Shown one piece after another: positions 17,429 to 25,813 of a DNA stretch of 42,774 nt. Position 1 is the stretch's first letter. Each line of letters begins with the position of its first letter. Source of the DNA: Verrucomicrobiota bacterium (GTDB lineage: Bacteria > Verrucomicrobiota > Verrucomicrobiia > Limisphaerales > UBA9464); contig JANYDN010000332.1 in assembly GCA_025363585.1 (NCBI GenBank), forward strand, positions 1 through 42,774, given 5' to 3'. The notes under the pieces were generated by a model. The model searched no databases and was not told the origin of the DNA. It saw only the letters and a list, made by a program, of their open reading frames with translations. Both the position numbers and the translations under genes were made by a program.

Positions 17429-19234
17429 TCAGGATTCCGCCCGGATTTCTACGATCTGTCCCTTGAAAATCTCGAGCGCCTGTTTGATGAGGGGATCGTT
17501 CAGGAACTCTTCCTTGGTGAACGCGATGGGCGACGGTGGCTTCGCGGTTTCGGGGGCTTTCGTTTCGGGCTTCGGGGGCGCCGGGCGCGGCGTGGGCTTG
17601 GGCGCGACGGGCAACAACTCCGGCATGGTGGGCGTCGTAGGGGCGGTGGTCTCGAATCGCAGATCGAAGGCTTGGCCCGTGGCCGCGAGCAGGCGGGCCT
17701 TGATCGAGGCCGTGTTGCGCGGCGTTTCCACCATCACCGTTTCCGGATGCCCGATGGTCAACGTGCCGCGCACGAGCGACAACGGCGCCGATTGATCGAG
17801 GACGGTCCGGAGCATCGCGTCGGCCGGCGTCAAGGCCCCCAGCAACGCGGCCCACGCGGCCTCGGGTGTCGTGACCGCCATGGGCGCGGGCACGGGCACG
17901 GGCGCGATCGGCGCCGGGGTACCCTTCGCCACCGTGGAAGGAGCCGGCGTTGGCGCGGGCTCCGGCGGGTTCGGGGCGGGGGAAGGCGGGGTTGGCGTTG
18001 GCGGACGGGTCGGCGTCGGGGGCGGGGCCGGCATGGATGCAGCGGCGGGTTTCGACGGCGTGGTCGGGACCTCGGGAGCGGATGTCGCCGGCAACCCGTC
18101 GCGCAGCGCGCGCAATTGCCGCAACACCGCGTCGAGTCCCACCGCCTCGCGCGCCTGGATCGTCCGCAGCAACGTCACCTCGAGGAAAATCCGTTTCGAC
18201 GCGGCATCGCGGAGCCGTCCCTCGGCCGTCGAAAGCACCTCGAGCATCCGCGTCATCGCGTCGGCATCGACGATCCTCGAATGCTCGCCGATCAGCGCGA
18301 ATTCCTCGTCGCCAACCTCGAGCAACGAACGTTCGCCTTTCGAAATATGGAACAGCAGGGCGTTCCGGAAATGCGACAATAGGTCGCCGAGCAACCGGCC
18401 GAGGTCCTTCCCGGTGCGCGCGAATCCGTCGAGCAACCGCAACGCCGTCGCCGGGTCGCCCGCGAGCATCGCGCCGGCGAGTTCGCGCAACTGCGCGTGG
18501 CCCGCGAGGCCGAACATTCCCAGCACGTCGCCTTCCGCCACGTCGTTCCCGCAAAAGCTGATCAACTGGTCGAGCGTCGACTGCGCGTCCCGCATGCCGC
18601 CGTCCGCGCCGCGCGCGATCGCGTACAGCGCCGGTTCGTCGATGCGCACGCCCTCCGCCTTCGCGATCCCGCGCAGTTGCCCGACGATCAACGCCGCCGG
18701 AATCCGGCGCAGGTCGAAGCGCTGGCAACGCGAGAGGATCGTCGGCAACACCCGTTCCGGATCGGTCGTCGCGAAGAGGAACTTCACGTGCGACGGCGGT
18801 TCCTCCAGCGTTTTCAAGAGCGCGTTGAAGGCCGCGACCGTCAGCATGTGGACCTCGTCGATGATGTAGATCTTGAACTTTGACGCCGCGGGCGCGAACC
18901 GGACCGTGTCGCGCAGCTCGCGCACCTGCTCGACGCCGTTGTTGCTCGCGCCGTCGATCTCGAGGACGTCCAGCGACCGTCCCTCGGTGATCTCGCGCAC
19001 GCGGGGATCGTCGTCCGCGAACTCGACGCTCGGGCCGCCGGAGCAGTTGAGGCACTTGGCGAAGATCCGCGCGAGCGTTGTCTTGCCCGTGCCGCGGGGT
19101 CCGCAGAACAGGTAGGCGTGCGCGATGCGGCCCGCGGCGATGGCGTTGGCCAAAGTGGTGGTCACGTGCTCCTGGCCGACGACGTCGGCAAAGCGCTGTG
19201 GCCGGTATTTGCGGGCGATGACCTGGTAGGACAT
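17429..19234 (-). CDS. dnaX: DNA polymerase III subunit gamma/tau, zinc site degenerate
   Basis: This is the clamp-loader ATPase. Its 601 residues contain Walker A GPRGTGKTT (45-53), Walker B IIDEVHML (124-131), the SRC motif in ILSRCQRFD, and the lid and collar domains to about 370. A Pro/Thr/Ala-rich linker (about 385-450) and a C-terminal tau-like domain follow. The zinc module of E. coli DnaX uses Cys64, 73, 76 and 79. Here the spacing is preserved exactly, but only Cys64 remains, and the others are Ala73, Asp76 and Val79 (EFADDDPRV). The SRP RNA gene is immediately upstream. No obvious slippery A-run was seen for a gamma frameshift, so the short form may not be made. Confidence 0.95.
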   Translation of the reverse strand: MSYQVIARKYRPQRFADVVGQEHVTTTLANAIAAGRIAHAYLFCGPRGTGKTTLARIFAKCLNCSGGPSVEFADDDPRVREITEGRSLDVLEIDGASNNGVEQVRELRDTVRFAPAASKFKIYIIDEVHMLTVAAFNALLKTLEEPPSHVKFLFATTDPERVLPTILSRCQRFDLRRIPAALIVGQLRGIAKAEGVRIDEPALYAIARGADGGMRDAQSTLDQLISFCGNDVAEGDVLGMFGLAGHAQLRELAGAMLAGDPATALRLLDGFARTGKDLGRLLGDLLSHFRNALLFHISKGERSLLEVGDEEFALIGEHSRIVDADAMTRMLEVLSTAEGRLRDAASKRIFLEVTLLRTIQAREAVGLDAVLRQLRALRDGLPATSAPEVPTTPSKPAAASMPAPPPTPTRPPTPTPPSPAPNPPEPAPTPAPSTVAKGTPAPIAPVPVPAPMAVTTPEAAWAALLGALTPADAMLRTVLDQSAPLSLVRGTLTIGHPETVMVETPRNTASIKARLLAATGQAFDLRFETTAPTTPTMPELLPVAPKPTPRPAPPKPETKAPETAKPPSPIAFTKEEFLNDPLIKQALEIFKGQIVEIRAES

Positions 19235-19313
19235 GGGCGGAACGCGCCGACGCTAACGGGGGTCCCGCGGCATTGCCAGCGGGCGTTGGGACTCGGACGA
19301 AAAAGGGGGAAGT

Positions 19314-19405
19314 GCCAGGGCACCCACGGCAGATGCCGAGCAAGCTACCGTTGCTGCATTCCTGCCCTGGCGGGGTTCGCAAGTCTGCATTCCATGGACC
19401 CTGGC
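19314..19405 (-). ncRNA. ffs: Small SRP RNA (4.5S type)
   Basis: On the minus strand a 92-base RNA is closed by GCCAGGG (19405-19399) pairing with CCCTGGC (19320-19314). An inner helix is GCAGA with TCTGC. Its apex carries the SRP domain IV signature CAGGGCAGGAATGCAGCA: the asymmetric/symmetric loop bases CAGG and AGCA, and a GGAA tetraloop closed by GCA/TGC. GCGAACCCCGCCAGG before it is also typical of bacterial SRP RNAs. The RNA binds Ffh and targets membrane proteins. The Alu domain is absent, as in most Gram-negatives. TTTTT at 19304-19300 may end transcription. It lies directly upstream of dnaX, a common arrangement. Confidence 0.88.
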
Positions 19406-19411
19406 GCGCGG

Positions 19412-19440
19412 AGTAAACGGTCGCGCGCCGGCGTCCGCAA
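19412..19440 (-). promoter_or_regulatory. Sigma-70-type promoter of the SRP RNA
   Basis: On the minus strand TTGCGG (19440-19435) and TTTACT (19417-19412) are 17 bases apart. The SRP RNA 5' end (19405) is 6-7 bases after the -10 box, the expected distance to a start site. Confidence 0.6.
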
Positions 19441-19465
19441 GCCCGGATTTCCCGCGGGAAACTTT

Positions 19466-19495
19466 TTGACCGGTCGACGCGGGCTTCCCTAGGGT
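19466..19495 (+). promoter_or_regulatory. Probable promoter of the DUF5069 gene
   Basis: TTGACC (19466-19471) and TAGGGT (19490-19495) are 18 bases apart, 21 bases before the ATG at 19517. The leader would be short and no Shine-Dalgarno is visible. It is divergent from the SRP RNA promoter. Confidence 0.45.
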
Positions 19496-19516
19496 GGGCT
19501 GGTAACTAGACCGCAC

Positions 19517-19963
19517 ATGAGCACCACCTACGTTCCTTTGATCAGTTCCGGCGTTGCCGGCCCGCTGGGCGTCCTTCACCTCCCGCGTCTTTGGCTGAAA
19601 TCCTCGCTCGAGGCCGCCGGCAAGCTCGCCGCCGGCTATCCCGGCTGCGGCCAGGGCTATGACTCCATGGTCCTCGCGGGCCTCGGCCTCAATGCCGACG
19701 AGTTCAAGAAGTTCATCGCCGAGACCAAGCCCACGTACCCGCAGCTCGAATCGTGGATCAAGAAGCAGCCCGGCGTCGTCCTGACCCGCGCCAACATCCA
19801 CAAGCTGAACCTCAGCATCGCTGGCTACATCCACGACGACGCCACCCGCAAGGCCGTCCTCGCCGGCAACAATCTTCCGGACGACGGCTCGATCCTTCCC
19901 GACGCCATCAACCTGAACAATCTCGACGACTGGAACGAATTCCACCAGGCCGCGCTGAAGTAG
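19517..19963 (+). CDS. DUF5069 domain protein (148 aa)
   Basis: A small cytoplasmic protein: VLHLPRLWLKSSLEAAGKLAAGYPGCGQGYDSMVLAGLGL in the first half, then FKKFIAETKPTYPQLESWIKK and a C-terminal DAINLNNLDDWNEFH. It matches what I know of DUF5069, a family common in Verrucomicrobiota with no assigned function. No signal peptide, membrane segment or catalytic motif is seen. It is a monocistronic unit with its own likely promoter and a very strong terminator, which suggests substantial independent expression. Confidence 0.87.
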   Translation: MSTTYVPLISSGVAGPLGVLHLPRLWLKSSLEAAGKLAAGYPGCGQGYDSMVLAGLGLNADEFKKFIAETKPTYPQLESWIKKQPGVVLTRANIHKLNLSIAGYIHDDATRKAVLAGNNLPDDGSILPDAINLNNLDDWNEFHQAALK

Positions 19964-19997
19964 GCGACGGCCCGGGATCGGTCCCGGAACATTTTGG

Positions 19998-20029
19998 GCG
20001 GCGGCACGCGAGGGCGTGCCGCCGCTTTT
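19998..20029 (+). terminator. Strong rho-independent terminator after the DUF5069 gene
   Basis: A perfect 12-bp stem, gcggcggcacgc (19998-20009) with gcgtgccgccgc (20014-20025), has a GAGG tetraloop and is followed by TTTTCTTGTTTT. It lies 34 bases past the stop. Confidence 0.93.
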
Positions 20030-20050
20030 CTTGTTTTCGTGGCGCGTCGT

Positions 20051-20180
20051 GGCCGCCGCGGTGACGCGGTGGACGTAGCGCGGCCTAGGTTGGGTGGGTG
20101 ACGGCGGCCCTGCCGTCACCGCAGTGAACCCGACGTAGTCGCGGGCGTCCCCGCCTGCGCAAATCATGGGCGTCCGCGCC
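20051..20180. repeat. Composite intergenic repeat
   Basis: Three modules occur in sequence, and each is found again elsewhere in the window. ggccgccgcggtgacgcggt plus gga (20051-20073) is identical at 25814-25836. The palindrome GTGACGGC-ggccct-GCCGTCAC (20098-20119) recurs at 22574, 22636, 25892 and 25998. A 45-base module from tagtcgcgggcgtccccgcc to gggcgtccgcgcc (20136-20180) recurs as 44 bases at 30341-30384. No gene is seen between 19964 and 20308. Confidence 0.85.
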
Positions 20181-20228
20181 CTTGCCGAGAGGGGCCGCCA
20201 CTCGGATTCAAGCCGATCGTTCGGAACG

Positions 20229-20269
20229 CACCGGGGACGGTGCTGTTTGCGCGGGCGGGGACGCCCGCT
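20229..20269 (+). repeat. Two GGGA-tetraloop hairpins upstream of the 747-residue gene
   Basis: GCACCG-ggga-CGGTGC (20229-20244) and GCGGGCG-ggga-CGCCCGC (20252-20269) lie 40-80 bases before the ATG at 20309. The first also occurs at 30410-30425. They belong to the dispersed repeats; a role in the 5' leader is possible but unproven. Confidence 0.6.
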
Positions 20270-20308
20270 CCACGTCTTGTTGACATCCCGCGCTACGTTG
20301 GCTGGGGG

Positions 20309-22552
20309 ATGGCCGCTGTCTCGAGCGCGTGGTTTTCTAGTCGCGTGCCGCGCGCCTTGTTTCCGCTGCTGTTGCTCATCGCCGTCCGTGCGTTTGCCGC
20401 TCCCGTCGCCGACGAACCCTTCTGGCAGGACGTTTCCGAACCCATCCGCCATTCCGCGGAACTCGACGGCGCCGTGTACCGCCGCCTCGTGATCGATCGC
20501 GAGGACACGGTCCGCGTCCTCACCGATCGCGGCGTCGCCCGCGTTTACGACGACTTCCTCGCGCCCGATCTCAGCGACCGTCCGCTCGCCGGCAAACCCG
20601 TCGTCGACATCGCGGCCAGTCCCGACGGCGATCTCTATTGGCTGTTCGCCGACCATTGGCTTTCCAACGCCCGCAATGGCGTTCCGTTCGGAACCGTTCT
20701 TACGAATCGCTACACGCGCATCGCGGTGGAATCGGACGGGACCGTGTGGCTTGCGGGCCGGGGAATCCACGCGCACGTCGGGCGCGACGGCAAACTCGAG
20801 GAGAATCTCTATGCCGCGATGTCCGACATCCGCGTGTGGAACGGGCTGCCCGGCGAACCGCTGGTCGGCGTTGGCGGCCGCCTCCGCGTGCTCGATGTCA
20901 CCGACGCCACCTCGGTCGCGATCCGCGGCCGCCACGCGTACATCGGGACGCACCATGGGTTGCGCGTCGCCGAACTGGCGGACGGTGGGGCTTTCGCGGC
21001 GGCCGGCGCGCCCGAACTGCGGTTGCCCTGCACGGACATCACCGCGCTTCACGCGGCGTCGAACGGCGTCTGGGTGGGAACCCTCCGCGGCGCGTTCTTC
21101 CGCCGCGATTCGGCGACGCCCGCGCCGGATCGCAACGGCACGCTGGCCGACGGCGCGCCGCTGACCGCGGACCATGGCATCCGGCACTACGCCGGCCGGC
21201 GTTGGTTGCGCGACGACGCGGTGGTCGACTTGGCTACCGATCGCGACGGCCGGTTATGGGTCCTGACGAAATCCGGATTGAACCGCATCGCCTTCCGCCG
21301 GACGACGCTCGCGGAGAAAGCCGAGTGGTACGGCCGCAAGGTGCGCTCGCGGAACATCCGTTTTGGTTTCACCGCGGAGCGGCGTTTGAAACGTCCCGGC
21401 GACATCGCGAGCAGCGAGATGATCGACACGGACAACGACGGCGGCTGGACGAGCTACTATCTCGGGAGCCTCGCGGCGAAATTCGCGGTGACCCGCGACG
21501 AGGAGACGCGGCGCCAGGCATGGGAATCGTTCGGCGCGCTCGAGCGGACGCAGACGATCCACACCAACACCGGGTTTCCGGCGCGGACCTTCGAGCGTCG
21601 CGGCTACAAGTTTTCCGACACGGATCGATGGCGCGATGCACCGGACGCGAACTGGGAATGGAAGGGCCACACCAGCAGCGACGAGATCTGCTCGCATACG
21701 TTCGCGCACGCCGTGATGTGGGAGTTGGTCGCGCGCGATGCCGCGGAGAAGGCGCGCATCGCGACCAACTTTGTCCGCATCGTCGACCACATCCTCGCGC
21801 ACGACCTCTACCTCGTGGACGTGGACGGGAAGCCCACGCTGTGGGGTCGGTGGAATCCCGCGTACGTGAATTGGTTCCCGCCTTCGATCGTGGATCGCCG
21901 GCTCAACAGCGCGGAGATCACGGCGTCGTTGCAGTTGGCGTTCGCGATGACGGGCAACGCGAGGTACCGCGACGCCGCGCTGGCATTGTTCGCGAAGCAC
22001 GGATACCTCGCGAACATCGAGAGCCCGATGTCCGCGATCGCGTTGACGCCGGGATTCATCCACGAGGGAAACGACATGGGCGACGAGTGGAACCACTCGG
22101 ACGACGAGTTGGGTTTTTTCACGTACTGGGTATTGGTGCGCCATGCGTTCACGCCGGAGTTGAGGGCGAAGTACGTGGCGGCGGTGAAGGATCACTGGGA
22201 ATCCGAGCGTCCCGAGCGTTACCCGATCTGGAATTTCATCTACGCGGCGTGCGGGGGCAACGCGTGCGAATCAGGCGAGGCCGCGTGGACGCTGCGGGGA
22301 ACCCCGCTCGACACCATCACGTGGACGGTGACGAACTCGACGCGCGAGGATCTGACGAAGCTGCCGAAGAGTTTTTCCGGCCGCGAGATGAAGGAGATCC
22401 TCCCGCCCGGCGAACGGGCGATGGTGCGGATCAACACGCAGCCATTCATACTCGACCACGGCGACGGCGGCGGCATCGACCTTCCCGGCGACGAATTCCT
22501 GCTGGGCTATTGGCTCGGACGATACGTAGGGGCAATCGCCGAGCCGCGATAG
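20309..22552 (+). CDS. Exported protein: propeller-like N-terminus plus alpha/alpha-toroid-like C-terminus (747 aa)
   Basis: ATG 20309 follows GGGGG and begins a signal peptide (hydrophobic 16-30, AFAAP cleavage). The upstream open stretch is repeat DNA. Residues about 40-350 contain repeated short strands of the two-component-regulator/sensor propeller type (DGDLYWLFAD, DGTVWLAGRG, NGVWVGTLRGAFFRRD, DGRLWVLTKSGLNRI). From about 370, DTDNDGGWTSYYLGSLAAKFAVTRD, HTFAHAVMWELVARD and repeated helices resemble an (alpha/alpha) barrel of glycan-active proteins. No catalytic residues can be assigned with confidence. It may be a secreted or periplasmic carbohydrate-binding or -degrading protein, by inference. 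It is convergent with the membrane protein gene at 22674. Confidence 0.8.
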   Translation: MAAVSSAWFSSRVPRALFPLLLLIAVRAFAAPVADEPFWQDVSEPIRHSAELDGAVYRRLVIDREDTVRVLTDRGVARVYDDFLAPDLSDRPLAGKPVVDIAASPDGDLYWLFADHWLSNARNGVPFGTVLTNRYTRIAVESDGTVWLAGRGIHAHVGRDGKLEENLYAAMSDIRVWNGLPGEPLVGVGGRLRVLDVTDATSVAIRGRHAYIGTHHGLRVAELADGGAFAAAGAPELRLPCTDITALHAASNGVWVGTLRGAFFRRDSATPAPDRNGTLADGAPLTADHGIRHYAGRRWLRDDAVVDLATDRDGRLWVLTKSGLNRIAFRRTTLAEKAEWYGRKVRSRNIRFGFTAERRLKRPGDIASSEMIDTDNDGGWTSYYLGSLAAKFAVTRDEETRRQAWESFGALERTQTIHTNTGFPARTFERRGYKFSDTDRWRDAPDANWEWKGHTSSDEICSHTFAHAVMWELVARDAAEKARIATNFVRIVDHILAHDLYLVDVDGKPTLWGRWNPAYVNWFPPSIVDRRLNSAEITASLQLAFAMTGNARYRDAALALFAKHGYLANIESPMSAIALTPGFIHEGNDMGDEWNHSDDELGFFTYWVLVRHAFTPELRAKYVAAVKDHWESERPERYPIWNFIYAACGGNACESGEAAWTLRGTPLDTITWTVTNSTREDLTKLPKSFSGREMKEILPPGERAMVRINTQPFILDHGDGGGIDLPGDEFLLGYWLGRYVGAIAEPR

Positions 22553-22573
22553 CAGGGCGTGGAGTCCGGGTGG

Positions 22574-22657
22574 GTGACGGCGGCCCCGCCGTCACTCTCC
22601 GACAGGCTGTCGTGGAAATCGCTGGGATCGCCCAGGTGACGGCAGGGCCGCCGTCAC
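22574..22657. repeat. Inverted pair of GTGACGGC palindromes between convergent genes
   Basis: Two 22-base palindromes, 22574-22595 and 22636-22657, are in opposite orientation, with flanks gggtggg and caccca facing outward. They fill the 121-base gap between the 747-residue gene and the 455-residue gene. Each can form an 8-bp stem, and the pair can form a longer cruciform. Confidence 0.85.
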
Positions 22658-22673
22658 CCATGAAGGCCCTACA

Positions 22674-24041
22674 TCACCGCTTCGCCGGGATCGGAACGGG
22701 CTTCGCGACGAAATGGATCATCCGCGACGGCGCGTAGGCGATTTTCAAATCGATCGATCGCGCTCCCGGCGAAAGCTCGAAACCGAATTCCCGCGTGTCG
22801 TCGCCGCCGCTCCACGCGTTGCTCGTCACGTCCTTCCCGAGATCGTCGGTCGCGCTGACGATCGTCGTGTGCCATCGCCGCGCATCGGGCGCCTTGTCGA
22901 CGCTCAGTTTCGCGAGGACACGAACCGGCGTGTTGGTGTTTCCGGACCCGAAATCCCGTCCATTCGGATCCGGGACGACCGGGCTCAGCGTGATCCGGGA
23001 CCCGTGGTTGGTGCGTGATTGCGACGGATAACTTCCGTCGTAGGCCCTCGCGATCTGCAGTCCCTTCAACTCCCAGACCTCGTTGGTGGGAAATCCGCCG
23101 CGCTGGCAAAACTCGATGTCCATCGACCACGGTTCGTCGTGGGGCAACGGGTACTGCGAGAACTGGACGAATGCGCGCTGGTTGTCCCAGCCATGGTTCC
23201 ACGAATTGCCGTCACCGGCGTTTCCCGTGGCATCGCGCACCGAGGCGACGTGGTACGCGACCCAATTGGTGGTCGTTTGTCCGCGCTGGCGCAGCGTGAA
23301 CTCCAATCGCGCGGTGTGTTTTCCGTACTGGGGAAGGATCCGGTTCGTGACGACGGTGAATCGTTCGAGCGTGGCCTCGAGATCGTCGCTCGCGGACGTC
23401 GTGGGAATCGCGTTTCCAGCGAACGGCGCCGAGTCGCGGTCCCACAGCGGGTTTCGCACGCGGAATTCCCCGAGCGATTTTCCCGACCACGGCGAATCCG
23501 ACACGAGGATCCGCAGCCATTCCGAACGACGCGGGACGATATTGAGCCGATGGGCTTCCCACGGGTTGTTCGCGCGGGTCGTGCCGTTGGCGCCCGCGCC
23601 TTGCACCGAGCCGAAAACATTGCCCTCGTCATCGGCCACGTGGATCCCCAACGCGCTGTTTCCCGGCATGGCTCCCGCCGCGGAAAAATTGGTGTTCCAG
23701 GTGAACCAGCACGTGAGGAACGCGTTGGTGTCGCTGCCGCCGGAATTCTGGATTGCCTTGGGAAACGAAATCTTGAGCCGGGAAATCCAGGCGGGCGGTA
23801 TCCGCGCGAACCAGAGTTTCCACGGCGTGTCGAAAGGGTTGGCGTGGAAATGCCCGCCTTGGACGGAGGCGAGGGTGAGTTGGCCGCCGCCGAGCGGGAT
23901 CGACTGGGCTTTGAAGCCCCGGTTCCGCAGCGACCATCCGGCCACGCCCGCCACGACAAGCGCCACGAGCAGGAAGAGCACGATGGGTTTTGCGGCGCGG
24001 GTCACGTTTCGAAATAAGCCGCCGACGGCGGGCGTGTCCAT
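22674..24041 (-). CDS. Membrane-anchored protein, third member of the local paralogous family (455 aa)
   Basis: A single membrane helix at about residues 19-36 is followed by LTLASVQGGHFHANPFDT (55-72) and a PPAWISRLK stretch. The C-terminus is LSPGARSIDLKIAYAPSR. It matches the protein at 306-1691 over both ends and in a central DEPW...TNEVWELKGLQIA block, and matches the partial protein at 1-309 over its N-terminus. The body is beta-rich and Asn/Thr-rich and lies outside the cytoplasm. No enzymatic motif is recognised. It is more than 20 kb from its paralogues and is a single-gene unit, divergent from mutM. Confidence 0.85.
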   Translation of the reverse strand: MDTPAVGGLFRNVTRAAKPIVLFLLVALVVAGVAGWSLRNRGFKAQSIPLGGGQLTLASVQGGHFHANPFDTPWKLWFARIPPAWISRLKISFPKAIQNSGGSDTNAFLTCWFTWNTNFSAAGAMPGNSALGIHVADDEGNVFGSVQGAGANGTTRANNPWEAHRLNIVPRRSEWLRILVSDSPWSGKSLGEFRVRNPLWDRDSAPFAGNAIPTTSASDDLEATLERFTVVTNRILPQYGKHTARLEFTLRQRGQTTTNWVAYHVASVRDATGNAGDGNSWNHGWDNQRAFVQFSQYPLPHDEPWSMDIEFCQRGGFPTNEVWELKGLQIARAYDGSYPSQSRTNHGSRITLSPVVPDPNGRDFGSGNTNTPVRVLAKLSVDKAPDARRWHTTIVSATDDLGKDVTSNAWSGGDDTREFGFELSPGARSIDLKIAYAPSRMIHFVAKPVPIPAKR

Positions 24042-24151
24042 CGGAGTTTGCCCGTGGCCCGACCCATCCGACGACTGGGTACGGTGGGTCGGCAGCGAAG
24101 TGGAATTGGCCGGTGGAGACGGGCGAGTCGGGTTCGGCTTATGTATCCCTT

Positions 24152-24994
24152 ATGCCGGAGTTGCCCGAGGTCGAGATCCTGCGCCGACATCTTCAGCCGT
24201 TGTTGGCGGGGCGTCGCGTCGCCGATGTCCTCGTGTCGCGGCCCCGCGCGGTGCGGCCGGGAACGCCGGAGGCATTGGCTTCGGCGATGCGGGGCGCTCG
24301 TTTCGCCGACGTGGGACGCCGCGGGAAGTTCCTGCTTTTCGCTTTGGTCACGCGCGGCAAGGCCCGGAAGGTCGTCGGCCATCTGGGCATGACCGGCCGG
24401 ATGTATCTCGAACCGTCGGACGCCCCGCGCGCGAAACACGAGGCCGTGTCCATCGCGCTCGACGACGGACACGAACGCCTCGTCTTCGAGGATCCGCGGG
24501 GTTTCGGGCGATTCACGACCGACCGTTCGTCCGTCGACGCGCTGGGACCGGAGCCATGGGACGAGTCGTTGGATGCCGGCGGTTTCGCCGGTGCGCTGCG
24601 GGGCACTCGTCGCGCGATCAAGATCGTGTTTCTCGACCAATCCGTCGTCGCGGGCATCGGCAATATCTACGCGTCCGAAGCGCTGTTCCTCGCCGGAATC
24701 GCGCCCGGACGCGCGGCGAACACCGTGACGGCAAACCAGGCAAAGCGATTGCTCGACGCGATCCGCGTGGTGCTCGAGGCCGCGATCGCATCGGGTTCGA
24801 AGGCGACGCTGGATTTCGCGAGCGGCAGCGACGGGTTGTTCTATCACGGTTCCGCCGGCGAAGGCCCGAAGCATGACGAGAGGTTTCGCGTGTATGACCG
24901 GGAAGGGGAGCCGTGCCCGCGATGCCGGAGTCCGATCCGCCGGAGCGTGGACGGCGGGCGAAGCAGTTTCTGGTGCGCGAAATGCCAGGCGTGA
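24152..24994 (+). CDS. mutM: Formamidopyrimidine-DNA glycosylase
   Basis: Fpg removes 8-oxoguanine and formamidopyrimidines and cleaves the abasic site. The 280 residues contain the N-terminal MPELPEVE, with catalytic Pro2 and Glu3 (which fixes the start at ATG 24152), the catalytic Lys59 in RRGKFLLF, the H2TH motif SVVAGIGNIYASEALF, and the C-terminal zinc finger with Cys255, 258, 275 and 278. Everything needed for activity is present. rsmE starts 67 bases after the stop on the same strand. Confidence 0.96.
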   Translation: MPELPEVEILRRHLQPLLAGRRVADVLVSRPRAVRPGTPEALASAMRGARFADVGRRGKFLLFALVTRGKARKVVGHLGMTGRMYLEPSDAPRAKHEAVSIALDDGHERLVFEDPRGFGRFTTDRSSVDALGPEPWDESLDAGGFAGALRGTRRAIKIVFLDQSVVAGIGNIYASEALFLAGIAPGRAANTVTANQAKRLLDAIRVVLEAAIASGSKATLDFASGSDGLFYHGSAGEGPKHDERFRVYDREGEPCPRCRSPIRRSVDGGRSSFWCAKCQA

Positions 24995-25061
24995 CGCGCC
25001 GATTTCGAATGGACCTCGCCGCACCCTTGCCCGACAACGTGCGGCCACGGGTTCATCCGCC

Positions 25062-25805
25062 ATGCACCGATTCCAAATCACGCCCGAGCTGGGCCGAAGC
25101 GATCGCTTCGACCTTCCCGACGACGAGGCGCGTCACGCCGCCAACGTGCTTCGGCTCGAGCCCGGCGATGTCGTCGAGCTGTTGGACGGGGCAGGGGGCA
25201 TCCTCGACGCGCGGGTCGATGCGGTGGGTCGACGGCAAGTGGCGGTGTGCGTGATGAATCGGCGCCGGATGCCGCCGCTCGTTCCCGAGCTTTGGTTGCT
25301 CGCCGCCTTGACCAAGGGCAAGGCGTGGGACGCGACCGTCCAGAAGGCGACCGAACTCGGCGTTTCGGTGATCGCGCCGATGCAGTGCGAACGAAGCGTC
25401 GTGCGCGTAGATCCCGCGGAGGCCGAAGCGAAGATGGAGTCGTGGATGCGGACGGCGATGGAGTCCGCGAAACAATGCGGGACGTCGTGGCTTCCGCGTA
25501 TTCTCAAACCCGGGCCGGTCCCGTCGGTGTTGGCCGCGGTGGGGGCCGCGGAGGCGGCGTTCGTGGCCGCGTTGTCGGGCGAGACTCGGGGCGTGCGCGG
25601 ATGGGCGGGTGAAATCCGCGCGGCGTTGGGACGCCAACCCGCGACGATTGCCGTGGCGATAGGGCCGGAGGGCGATTTCGTGCCGTCGGAATTGGAGGCG
25701 CTGAAGGAAGCCGGATACCGCGCCATCACACTGGGACCGCTGGTGCTGCGTGCCGACACCGCCGCGATCGCGTCGCTCGCCGTGTTACGGCACGAGTTCG
25801 CGTAG
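25062..25805 (+). CDS. rsmE: 16S rRNA (uracil-1498-N3)-methyltransferase RsmE
   Basis: This SPOUT-class methyltransferase modifies U1498 of 16S rRNA. The 247 residues begin MHRFQITPEL with the PUA-like N-domain (ARHAANVLRLEPGDVVELLDG). The catalytic domain contains KGKAWDATVQKATELGV, the SAM-binding knot IGPEGDFVPSELEAL and LGPLVLRADTAAIASL. ATG 25062 is the family start; upstream in-frame sequence overlaps mutM in another frame and is not coding. It is likely co-transcribed with mutM. Confidence 0.94.
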   Translation: MHRFQITPELGRSDRFDLPDDEARHAANVLRLEPGDVVELLDGAGGILDARVDAVGRRQVAVCVMNRRRMPPLVPELWLLAALTKGKAWDATVQKATELGVSVIAPMQCERSVVRVDPAEAEAKMESWMRTAMESAKQCGTSWLPRILKPGPVPSVLAAVGAAEAAFVAALSGETRGVRGWAGEIRAALGRQPATIAVAIGPEGDFVPSELEALKEAGYRAITLGPLVLRADTAAIASLAVLRHEFA

Positions 25806-25813
25806 CGCGGTGT

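Noticed and set aside
19253-21187. 644-codon minus-strand frame across the SRP RNA, DUF5069 and the exported protein gene
   Set aside because: It crosses an RNA gene, a strong terminator and two real genes on the other strand; its protein is low-complexity.
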